Origin: Gymnopilus junonius
Taxonomy: Eukaryota; Basidiomycota; Agaricomycetes; Agaricales; Galerinaceae
Assembly: GCA_015501075.1 (NCBI GenBank)
Contig: JADNYJ010000493.1
Span: 1-22,980, forward strand
DNA length: 22,980 bases
Direction of reading: 5' to 3'
Shown here: positions 1 through 8,303 of the stretch, one piece after another
Position numbering within the stretch: position 1 is the stretch's first letter
How the letters are laid out: each line of letters starts with the position of its first letter
Program-made: the position numbers and the translations under genes
Notes under the pieces: model-generated
Seen by the model: the letters and a program-made list of their open reading frames with translations, nothing else
The model's database searches: none
Told to the model about the DNA's origin: nothing

Positions 1-237
1 GCCAATCACCAATCCTCTATTCCATCCCCTGGCCGTTTCTCGGATTTCCAATGATTCCTGCCGTAGCCATTCACGTGGCAATACAACCTTATGCCGCTGC
101 AACTCGATACCGGCATGGACGAAAGCCATAACTTGATTAACCGAGTTAGACGACAGTGTGGCGCACAATGCTCTTGATTCACGGTATTTAAGCGCCGAAG
201 AACCACTAGCCAAAAACGTGCTTCGTAGTCTAAATGC
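1..237 (-). CDS. Possible partial gene running off the left edge (unassigned)
   Basis: Reading the minus strand from 237 to 1 gives 79 codons without a stop. The frame is closed upstream by TAA at 240-238, and an AG followed by CATTT at that point could be an intron acceptor, so this may be an internal exon of a gene continuing left of the window. The translation includes LSSNSVNQVMAFVHAG and LPREWLRQESLEIRETARG. It has a mixed, protein-like composition but matches no family I recognise. A 79-codon open run can occur by chance, and a competing minus-strand frame over 263-6 is also open. Treat it as a candidate only. Confidence 0.22.
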
Positions 238-278
238 TTATCTATTACATGTGTTCTATCCAACGAACAGCTCTGCGC

Positions 279-285
279 AAAAAAA
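279..285 (-). terminator. RNA polymerase III terminator of the tRNA-Asn gene
   Basis: Seven consecutive A on the plus strand give a T7 run on the minus strand, starting about 20 nt after the last base of the tRNA. Runs of four or more T in the non-template strand end Pol III transcription, so this is the expected terminator. Confidence 0.7.
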
Positions 286-304
286 GAAATGACGACTTAT
301 CGAG

Positions 305-394
305 CTGTCCCAGAGAGACTCGAACTCTCGATCTTCCGATGCCACTCAAGCATGTATAACAGTCGGACGCCGTAACCAACTAAGCCATGGGACA
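305..394 (-). tRNA. tRNA-Asn (anticodon GTT) with a 16-nt intron
   Basis: On the minus strand, TGTCCCA (394-388) pairs with TGGGACA (312-306) as a 7-bp acceptor stem, leaving G305 as discriminator base, as expected for Asn. The D loop carries AGTTGGTTA. The anticodon stem is TCCGA/TCGGA (367-363 with 339-335). The loop becomes CTGTTAA once positions 356-341 are removed, which places the anticodon GTT at 360-358. The intron sits one base 3' of the anticodon, the canonical nuclear tRNA intron site cut by the tRNA-splicing endonuclease. The T arm is GAGAG-TTCGAGT-CTCTC, which also supplies the internal B box. The gene lies 174 bp downstream of the RRP9 stop codon on the same strand, but Pol III would transcribe it separately. 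Confidence 0.93.
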
Positions 395-567
395 TGTGGG
401 ATCGCCATCCCATCTCGCACTCAAAAGAATATCACTCTTTACAACTCGAACGGCCAAGTAACGTACTTACTGTGGGTGAAGCGAAAATTTACGAAAAAAT
501 TGGCCCACACATTTTGGAACAGTAGAACGTAAGATCGAGCATCATATAATACGAGAGTAGTAATAAA

Positions 568-2557
568 TCAAGCCAATGTCCGAGGTGAAAATGCTACAAC
601 AAGTGCACCATTCCTGGCACCTCCTTCCTTGACACTCAACCATCTACCCAATTTGTGCTCCTGCCCCACGCCGGCCACCATCAAAAATGAATTCACGCTG
701 AGGTCTTTCCGCTTAGTATGTGGAGCACTTTGTTCATCTACGGAGGCTGGTTTCTGTACAGCCCATGGAGCGGCCTGTAGGAAACCTTTTGGCGCGGTTA
801 AAAGCTGCAGCGAATTTATAACACCTGGTGCTGGGATCTTGCCAACAAGACTGAATGACTTGAGTTTTGAGTCTAGCTTCCATATTCGTATGCCACCTTC
901 CCATGAACCTGTGAGAGACGCGTCAGCACGCAGACTTTGAGATGATCGAAGAGCTCAATATGCCGTTATCCTTACCAGATGCAAATATGTCAGAGTACCG
1001 TAAGCTCGCCAAAGCGGTGATCCATCGAGGAGTCTTAACAACACCCTCCGACTCTGAAAGACTTTCATTTAGGCCATGAGCAAGTGGTTGCGTAAAGATG
1101 GCTTTTTTCTTCTGAGTCGTCCAAAGACATATTGACCTACAAGACTCAAGTCAGTACCAGGAAGAACGCTTTTTGGAGGAAACAACTTGCCCGCTATCCC
1201 CTCCGCTGACAAATGTTGTCTCGTCAATCATAGCAATGCTTTCCAGGCTGCCTTCGACGTATTGCGTTTTTTCCCGTTCTTTTCCTTTGGCTTTAGGCAC
1301 CAACTCCGCATCTCCTGCATCAACGTCATCCCCTTCGTCATCTGCACGAAGACCACCCTCGAGAACTTCCCGAATTCGACTTCTACCTCCACCGCGAAAT
1401 ACCAGCTGTGTTTCATCCACAATTTTCCAATATCGGGCAGTTTTGTCGCGGCCGCCAACGGAGATGCATGTATCTCCACGAAGCGCGTCAAGGCTTAAGA
1501 CATGATCTTGATGTCCAAATAACGTTTCCACATAGCCCATCACCGAAGGAGAGAGGTCATAAACTTTGAGAGTCCGGTCAAATGAGCCCGAATACAGGTC
1601 AGTCGTCCCTTTGCGAAATGCGACAGTCTGCATCATAGCACGTAAATCATTTGCTTTTCTGTTAAGAATGTGTGGCTTACACTGATTGCATCCTTATGCC
1701 CCAAGTGCCCCGAAAATGACTTTATCCATTCGCCCTTTTCTGCATCCCAAACACATAAACGACGATCACGACCGGCACTTGCTAGCAGCTTTCCATCCCC
1801 ACTCAAAGCCAAAGAGAGAATTTCGTCGGTGTGTCCTTTAACTGTCGGATCTGGGGCGGCCTTCCCTTTGCCTTTCCTATCCGAGGAAGGCGTTCGGACT
1901 TTGAAGAAAGATGAAACCTTTTTGCCTGTGGAAAGATGCCATTTTATAATATGGCCTTCTTTGCCGGATGTAAATAAATGTTGACCAGATTCTGAAGCGA
2001 CGGCGGCAGTGACTGAAAGACGGTGTCCGCGAGTGTGAAGTACGGAAGTTGGAGGTTGGGTGAAGTCAAACTGCAAGGTATATAGAATGAGAAACCTCAT
2101 AGAAATACTTGGAAAAATGGAAAACACGTTACTGAATCTGCAATGAAGAGGTGAACCTTCCCAGAATGCTCCAAAACGTCTTGCTTTAGCCTCGCAGAGA
2201 CGAGCTCCTTGTCAATTTCGGCAGCATCGAATTCACCGTCCGCTAAAAGATTGCTTAGATGAACGTGATGGTCGAAAGTAAACTAAGGTACACACCTAAA
2301 CCTGTTTTAACACTGTCGAGATAGAGTTGGGCTAGGCGAAGGCGTTTTTGTGCAGGTGTCTCGTTCTCGTCCTCTTCTCCACTGGCACCCTCGTCAACCT
2401 CCTCCGCCCGCAAATCCATGTCGTCAATATCACCGCCATCCTCGTCGGTTTGGTCGGACAAGTCCTCGTCTTTTCTTGGTTTTCGGTTCGGACGGTTGAC
2501 GACCTTCTTTTCCGAGCGTTTCCGCTTTTTGGGAATAGAGAAGAAAGAGTCGGGCAT
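568..2557 (-). CDS. RRP9: U3 snoRNP WD40-repeat protein Rrp9 (U3-55K)
   Basis: Rrp9 is a nucleolar protein that binds the U3 box C/D snoRNA and takes part in early pre-rRNA cleavages leading to 18S rRNA. Six exons read cleanly on the minus strand: 2557-2296, 2242-2133, 2070-1681, 1627-1191, 1136-976 and 908-568, giving 566 residues. The N-terminus is basic (IPKKRKRSEKK) and then acidic, followed by LYLDSVKTGLADGEFDAAEIDKEL across the first junction in two pieces. The WD40 propeller shows family-typical stretches: SAGRDRRLCVWD, SGSFDRTLKVYDLS, YVETLFGHQDHV, GGRDKTARYWKIV with ETQLVFRG, and KKKAIFTQPLAHGL. It ends with GSWEGGIRIWKLD. Length is close to yeast Rrp9 (about 570). Intron 4 is GC-AG (donor GCAAGT at 1190, acceptor ending at 1137); the other four are GT-AG of 53-67 nt. 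The start ATG at 2557 opens the conserved basic N-terminus. Confidence 0.93.
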
Positions 2558-2812
2558 GAGGAAGGGGCAGCCTGCTTTTGTGCACTGCTCGCCAGACGCG
2601 CTCTTGAAATTTTGGCTGGTTGCCTATGTTGGTGATGGATACTGATTCTGACTCTGAGTTCGAAAATAATATCATGTAAGCGAAGAACATGACCGGTCAT
2701 TCCAGAAGCCGGCGCTCCGAGTCCTTGCGAAGCCATCACCTCGGAACGCCGCCAATGGCGAAAATTAGTAGCTACCATAGCATCGTCGAGGCATGGCATC
2801 ACAGGAAATAAA

Positions 2813-2826
2813 TATATATATATATA
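2813..2826. repeat. (TA)7 microsatellite
   Basis: Seven perfect TA units about 250 bp upstream of the RRP9 start. It is a simple repeat and likely length-polymorphic. No function is implied. Confidence 0.85.
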
Positions 2827-3173
2827 ACATTGCAATTAAAAGGTTGAATGCACTAGTCCATGTACTCTCAAGAAAATCAACTGAGACTCAACTTGAAGTC
2901 ATGATCATGCTATTACCAGTAGGGCTAGTTCCCGAAATCACACGGTGTATCTAAGCGAGTATCTGGACTGCACAGCGAATAAGATTTAGAAAAAAGGCAC
3001 AAGAAAAGGGTCGTTCTGATCATCTAAGCGAGTATCCAGCGCCGCAGGCGCGAAAATTAAAAATAGTCAGCTTCCGTACCTAAAATTACAGCCTCGGAGG
3101 CTCAAGGCACGCATTGGCCTTGATTGGGTAGGTCAGAGAGGGTTATTGACGAAGTTGAGACCAGGAGGAAGTG

Positions 3174-3237
3174 TCCCTTTCCTTCCTCCTTTCCTCCTCC
3201 CTCCTTCCTTTTTCTTTTTCTTTTTCTTTTTCTTTTT
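3174..3237. repeat. 64-nt polypyrimidine tract ending in (CTTTTT)5
   Basis: A stretch of only C and T on the plus strand. The first half is CCT/TTCC-rich and the second half is five perfect CTTTTT units (3208-3237). It ends 16 bp before the TA duplication of the transposon-like element. Long homopurine-homopyrimidine tracts exclude nucleosomes and can form triplex DNA, but here this is only a compositional observation. Confidence 0.85.
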
Positions 3238-3255
3238 GTCTCACCAACACCGCTA

Positions 3256-3280
3256 CAGTGTAATACACCTCCTTGGCACA
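3256..3280 (+). repeat. Left 25-bp terminal inverted repeat
   Basis: Perfect 25-bp match to the reverse complement of 3872-3896, with TA immediately outside. The identity stops abruptly at 3281/3871, which defines the arm length. Confidence 0.9.
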
Positions 3281-3853
3281 AAACTTTTTATTCGTCAAAT
3301 TAAAACACAATTATTAGAAATCCTGCAAAAAATTTTATATGAGCTTAATGAGGACCTTCTAAGGTATCAAATTGCTAATGATTGACTCCATTGCATGGAT
3401 TATGGGTGAATTAGAGGATAATTTGTCGAGAGCAGCCTTTTGTCACAAATCCAGGTCCTTGGCACAAGTGTGACAATGCCATTTACTAGGCGACGCGTCC
3501 AACGCGCCGTTGAGTGCGCGTGTCACGCTCTGATCACGGTTGCCCTTTCATGCCCAATTTTGCCCTCAATCCGTGCATTTTTCATGTCAAATCTAGCTGA
3601 CATCGAAGGCAGTACTGTTCTAAACATGAATCTAAAATTCAGGGCTGAAAGCTGCACTCAAAAATGAAAAAAGTTAGGTCCAAAAAGTTGTGAAGGATGA
3701 TTTTCTCTAATTTTGATGGGTAATTGCATTGTCCTGCCTCGACAACTTTATCCCGTCAGCTGAAATTTTGTATGGCGATAGATTAAGTATATAGCAAGGC
3801 ATATACATAGATTTTATGGCCGACCGGTGAAAACTAAGTTCGGAAATCGCAGT

Positions 3854-3896
3854 TGTGCCAAGGAGGTATCATGTGCCAAGGAGGTGTATTACACTG
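3854..3896 (-). repeat. Right terminal inverted repeat with abutting subterminal copy
   Basis: The terminal arm is 3872-3896. The preceding 18 bp (3854-3871) repeat its inner part, TGTGCCAAGGAGGT, and then differ. The same core occurs inverted near the left end at 3456-3467. Repeated subterminal copies of an end motif are often transposase-binding sites; that role is inferred here. Confidence 0.85.
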
Positions 3897-4070
3897 TATC
3901 CAGCCGAAATTTTGGTCGACGGCTATTTGGCTGTGATTGAAATGGAAAGCGTCGGCTGTCACGGTCACATGCGGCGCAGATATGTCGGAGCGGGTGTCCG
4001 GTCCGCATTCAAACTTTCATTTGGCAAAGTTCAAGGGTGCAGTGTTGCACAGCAGACTCAGGGCAGCTGG

Positions 4071-4077
4071 TATAAAG
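4071..4077 (+). promoter_or_regulatory. Probable TATA box of the alanine aminotransferase gene
   Basis: TATAAAG lies about 119 bp upstream of the first ATG (4190) and 174 bp downstream of the transposon-like element. Position and sequence fit a Pol II TATA box whose transcript would start near 4100. No transcript evidence is available. Confidence 0.45.
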
Positions 4078-4189
4078 GCAGGACTGGAATACGTACTAGC
4101 CTTGTCTTTTCTCCCCTGTAATCCTTCTAGGCTGAGCCAGCCAGCGGGAGGGCCTTGCTGTTAGTCACGAGCCCGTTGCAAGGTGACTC

Positions 4190-5878
4190 ATGCCGTTGCG
4201 TTCCTGCATTCCTCACAAACCCGGCTTTTCTATCATATGTCCGGCTCCTGCCTTGAGGCAGACGCGTTTTACACCTTCCAGATCGATTAAAGCACCATTC
4301 TTTTTACCCTCAACCACCCGATTCAAGTCATCCATGCCCAAATTAACCCCTCACGCCGTCAACCCGACCTTCCACAAGGTCGAGTACGCTGTTCGTGGCG
4401 AGCTGGCAATCAAGGCAGACGCCTTCCGTGAAAAACTCAAAGAGCCTGATCACGATTTGCCTTTCGACAATGTCATCTCTTCCAACATTGGAAACCCTCA
4501 GCAGAAAGGATTGGATCAACCGCCGATCACTTTTACTCGCCAGGTAGCTCCTGTTGACTCGCCCTTGCTTTCTTCGGATCGACTGACGATTACCCCTATT
4601 CAGGTCGCCGCTTTAATGGAATGGCCAGCTCTCATCGAACTTGCCCCGCAGGTTTTCCCTAGAGATGTGATCGAACGCGCAAAAGAATTGTCCAGAGAAA
4701 TTGGCTCTGTCGGCGCCTACTCGCACAGCCAAGGCGTGCCATTCATTCGCCAAAGCGTTGCCAAGTTCATCGAGGGTGAGTCCTATTTAGTCGTCTTCTT
4801 CTATAGATCGCCTTGACCTCTGGTTGTAGAACGGGATGGCTTCCCCTCGGACCCTTCGCACATCTTTCTCACTGCGGGTGCATCTGCTGGTGTATCCCTT
4901 CTCATCAACGCACTCATAACTTCTCCCAAATCCGGTATCCTGATTCCTATACCCCAATATCCTTTGTACACCGCCTCTCTTGCTCAGCACCAGGGCCTTC
5001 CTATTCCCTACTACTTGGACGAATCCAAGGGCTGGTCAACATCAGTGTCTTCCATCGAAGCTGCGCTTGAGGAAGCCCATAAAGAAGGCATCGCTCCGAA
5101 AGGTCTGGTCATTATCAATCCTGGAAATCCTACCGGTGCTGTGCTTGACGAAGAAACGCAAGAGAAGCTTGTACATCTGTGCGAGAAATATCATCTTGTT
5201 ATTCTTGCAGACGAAGTATACCAGGATAACCTGCACCGTCGCGACTCTCTACCGTTTACCTCCTTCAAGAAGGTCGTGTCTAAACTCCAATCACATGTTC
5301 CCCTTGTTTCCTTCCATTCAATATCCAAAGGTGTCTCCGGAGAATGTGGTCGCCGTGGTGGCTATTTTGAGTGCACCAACTTTTCTGATGATGTCGTTGC
5401 CTTGCTTTACAAAATGGTTTCAGTCACTCTTTGCCCTCCACTTACTGGTCAAATCGGTGTCGACTGCATGGTGCGCCCGCCCAAACCCGGAGAGGAAAGT
5501 TACGAGCTTTGGAAGAAGGAAACAGATACGATCCACGCTTCACTCGCTTCTCGTACTCAAACCATGGCTGAACGTCTGAACTCCCTCCCAGGTGTTTCAT
5601 GCGTGGACTCACCAGGAGCACTTTATCTGTTCCCACAGATCTCGATCTCGAAGAAGGCCCGAGAAGCGGCACAGGCTGTTGGACAGCACCCAGATGAAAT
5701 GTACGCCCATGGGCTGCTTGAAGAAACTGGCATTTGCGTCGTCCCCGGCAGCGGCTTCGGACAGAAGGAGGGTGAATGGCATTATCGTCTGACATGTCTA
5801 TGCCCCGGTGTAGATGATTATGTTGGTAAGCTCGAAAAGTTCCACCACAGGTGGGTGGATCAATATGGGGTCGAGTAA
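4190..5878 (+). CDS. Alanine aminotransferase (glutamate-pyruvate transaminase)
   Basis: This PLP enzyme interconverts alanine plus 2-oxoglutarate with pyruvate plus glutamate. Exons are 4190-4543, 4604-4775 and 4830-5878, giving 524 residues. Fold-type I aminotransferase marks are clear: VGAYSHSQGVPFIRQSVAKFIE, NPGNPTGAVL (from N272), DEVYQDN (D303, Y306 contact PLP), and the Schiff-base lysine in SISKGVSGECGRRGGYFE (K342), which is specific to the alanine aminotransferase subgroup. Residues 1-48 are rich in Arg, Ser and Pro without acidic residues, like a mitochondrial presequence. A second in-frame Met (SSMPKLTPHAVN, nucleotide 4334) begins the part shared with cytosolic forms, so dual targeting by alternative starts is possible. 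The first intron (4544-4603) is 60 nt without an in-frame stop, so its retention would add 20 residues rather than break the frame. Confidence 0.95.
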
Positions 5879-8303
5879 AATGACTAGATCAAGTTGGCCG
5901 ATCATCCCCACATATCCACAAGTCTTGTTATCGCTGTACAATCTGTTGGCTTATCTTTTGCTTTGATTGCATGTACATAATATAATTGCTTAAGAGGCGC
6001 AGAGCAACCTCGTGTCTGAATCTTTTGTTCTTCGGTCTGCTCATGCTTTTCTTTTGACCGTGTATGTCCTTTGGGTTTGCATGCCAAATTAGTTCAACTT
6101 AGGATTGATTGGACTTGTTGTATCCCTCAGGGTGGTCTCTGTTATGCGCCACACTGTTAAATGAATTTGCACGATGGACTGACAAGGCGAGACCAGATAT
6201 CCTTGATGAAGTTCGTAAAATCACAAATGATAGCTTTAACCCAAGGACAGTCAGCAGACTCGATTTGACAAGCTAGGCTGTGTTCTAGAGTATGACGCCT
6301 CCCTGGAGACGATTCGAAGACCAAAACGATCAGCCCAGATGCGTCCGAAAAGGATAATTGTATAAAAACTTGTTGAAAACGTGGCATCCCTTTGAGGAAG
6401 CCTCTAGCTTTATTTTCAGAACGTATGCAAATACCGGATCATGAAGGCTAGAATATACCTTTGATGTAAAGGATATACAAGGGACGAGTGACAAAGCCGG
6501 TGATTATAGCGATTCGCTGTTTTTGCACGTCCATATTCAACTAATCGACGCCGCTGAGTCGCTGACCATTCCAGCGCAGGAACTAAGCAAGTCATATGGA
6601 AAAGGAGTATTGAGAAGTTTGAGTGTGCGGCGGAATCGAGCTCTACGCAACCCTCTGACATCTCTTGATTTGACAAAACGTGTCAGATATCGGATATCCA
6701 AACTGTACTAACTTCCAAAAAGAATCGAGGACATGAGCATGCCTTAAATATTTGGTGAAGGCGGCATGCAGTCACTTTTGCGGAATTTCACCGCGACGAT
6801 CCTTCTCCTACGGAAAGAAAGAAGAACGCAGAGGGATTTATAAAGTTTATAATAAGAAGACAGTACTTGGGATCGATGCGTCGACCAAAGTAACTGCAGC
6901 AAAGGACGAATCATAGGTTCTTGATCGGGTAACATTGACTTCGTATGTAGCGGCTTTCACCTTTGAAAGCCACCGTAGCGACTGAAAATGGCCTGTCCCT
7001 GTGGCTGACAGACCGTAATTGAGTCCACAGATAGAACCCTGATGGTATGGACATAAGACTTGCACGACTAAATATACATCCTTTGCGTTAGGACGTTTAT
7101 TTTTAAGAGCGAGCGGACCGGCATATTAGAAGATACAAACGTTCGCGGTATTGACGCTGCGAGAAAGATAGTCTGTGTGTGCAAGTATTATGTGGAAAAA
7201 AAGAATGTCAGGCCTGCGAAGCATCGTGCTGGCTGGGAGGAGAAGTGGCGCGATAGACCATGACAAGGGAGGGAAAACCGTGCTTTCGTAGGGAACTCAA
7301 GGAAATACGTTGGCTAAATTCCCTCACCGAGTGACCTTCCCGCACAGCTGCTGAGATATAAAGCAAGACTGTCATGGGATCGGGTGGGCAAGCATCACCG
7401 GGAGCAAGTCGCTAAATCTGAATAGTTCTGCTTTTATAGTCATAGAAAAAAAGCCTTTAGCGAAATAAATGTGTGTAAAATTGATAGCACTCTGGATTGT
7501 GGCGCTATAGGCTCTCTGTTGGGGATGCTTCATTCATCTCGGGCAGACGTAGGCACCCGTACAAATCGAGTGCTGGATCTGATGATAAGCCAACGACATG
7601 TGGGTTAAATTGTGATCTGACTGAATGAATGGAATATTCGCAGCATTTAAAAGCAGAACGGGACCTCCGGGTATGCACACTTGATAAAGGACGAGAAAAC
7701 GATTGGAGACAGGGGAAGAAGGGTTATTCCCAATGGAGGATTCCCCAGCGCGTGGACAGGGGAATTCGGATAACAAAGAATAATAGCACTAGAAAGGCCA
7801 AAAAAAATGCAGACGACATGAGGCCAGAGTAAACATGCGTAGTTTGGAGTTTATGACTGGCAACCTCTGGCGAAAAGCCCGCAACAACAGCACTTGATGG
7901 AAGCATAAACGCCTGTTGCTCAAAACGGGGTAGAGAGATTGTGAAAAGGAAAATAAAAAAGAGAAAAGTTTGATTGAAAATCAGGGAGAACTGAACAAGA
8001 AGATCAGGAAGAGACCAACGATTTCTGCACAATCGTATAAAGATGAAAAGTTATCTGCGTCTGCGAAGGGAGATATCGGACGGATAGGGAACTATTTGTG
8101 GTTATTTGTAGCAAGCTGTGTGTCTGGTCTGTGCGCCATATAGGATGACCGGTCCTGTCAACTCTCGTCAACATTCCCCCCTCTAGACCACCACAAACCA
8201 TGATTAAATACTCCAGCAACCATCTCTGCCAGCCCATCTCTCAATAACCCAACCTGTGCTCGTGCTGGCGGGTCATCTCGCCAGCGCTTATCCGCTACCT
8301 ACC
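5879..8303. other. 2.4-kb gene-poor interval
   Basis: Between the aminotransferase stop and the copper-fist start I find no gene I can support. Open frames on both strands are short (under 105 codons), of mixed composition, and do not join through convincing splice sites into a recognisable protein. I saw no tRNA B box and no terminal repeats. The right part is presumably the promoter and 5' untranslated region of the copper-fist gene; the left part includes the aminotransferase 3' untranslated region. An unrecognised lncRNA or small orphan gene cannot be excluded. Confidence 0.5.

Larger units (their letters stand above)
2558..3255. other. Intergenic stretch upstream of RRP9
   Basis: This holds the RRP9 5' region (RRP9 is transcribed leftwards) and simple-sequence features listed separately. 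A 15-bp direct repeat, ATCTAAGCGAGTATC, occurs at 2949-2963 and 3022-3036. A short perfect hairpin, GCGCC-GCA-GGCGC, lies at 3039-3051. I see no protein-coding gene here; the open frames overlapping RRP9 exon 1 are shadows of its biased codon use. Confidence 0.5.
3256..3896. mobile_element. Non-autonomous TIR DNA transposon (MITE-like), TA target duplication
   Basis: The ends form a 25-bp perfect inverted repeat: the left arm at 3256-3280 begins CAGTGTAATACACCTCC, and the right arm at 3872-3896 is its exact reverse complement. TA dinucleotides flank the arms directly (3254-3255 and 3897-3898), consistent with a TA target-site duplication. The 641-bp body has no credible transposase; its open frames are under 80 codons. 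The TIR-end motif CCTTGGCACA recurs inside in the left orientation at 3457-3466. In the right orientation an imperfect 18-bp tandem copy (3854-3871) abuts the right arm. TA duplication with CAGT-type ends is known for Tc1/mariner-pogo elements, so a non-autonomous member of that group is the best guess. Family and copy number cannot be judged from one copy. Confidence 0.82.

Noticed and set aside
629..940. 103-codon plus-strand open frame
   Set aside because: It is antisense to RRP9 exon 6 and matches no family.
3440..3667. Short open frames inside the TIR element considered as a transposase remnant
   Set aside because: They are under 80 codons and show no DDE, helix-turn-helix or zinc-binding pattern.
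6157..7065. Series of minus-strand open frames considered as a multi-exon gene
   Set aside because: They are short, show no recognisable domain and do not connect with good donor and acceptor sites in phase.
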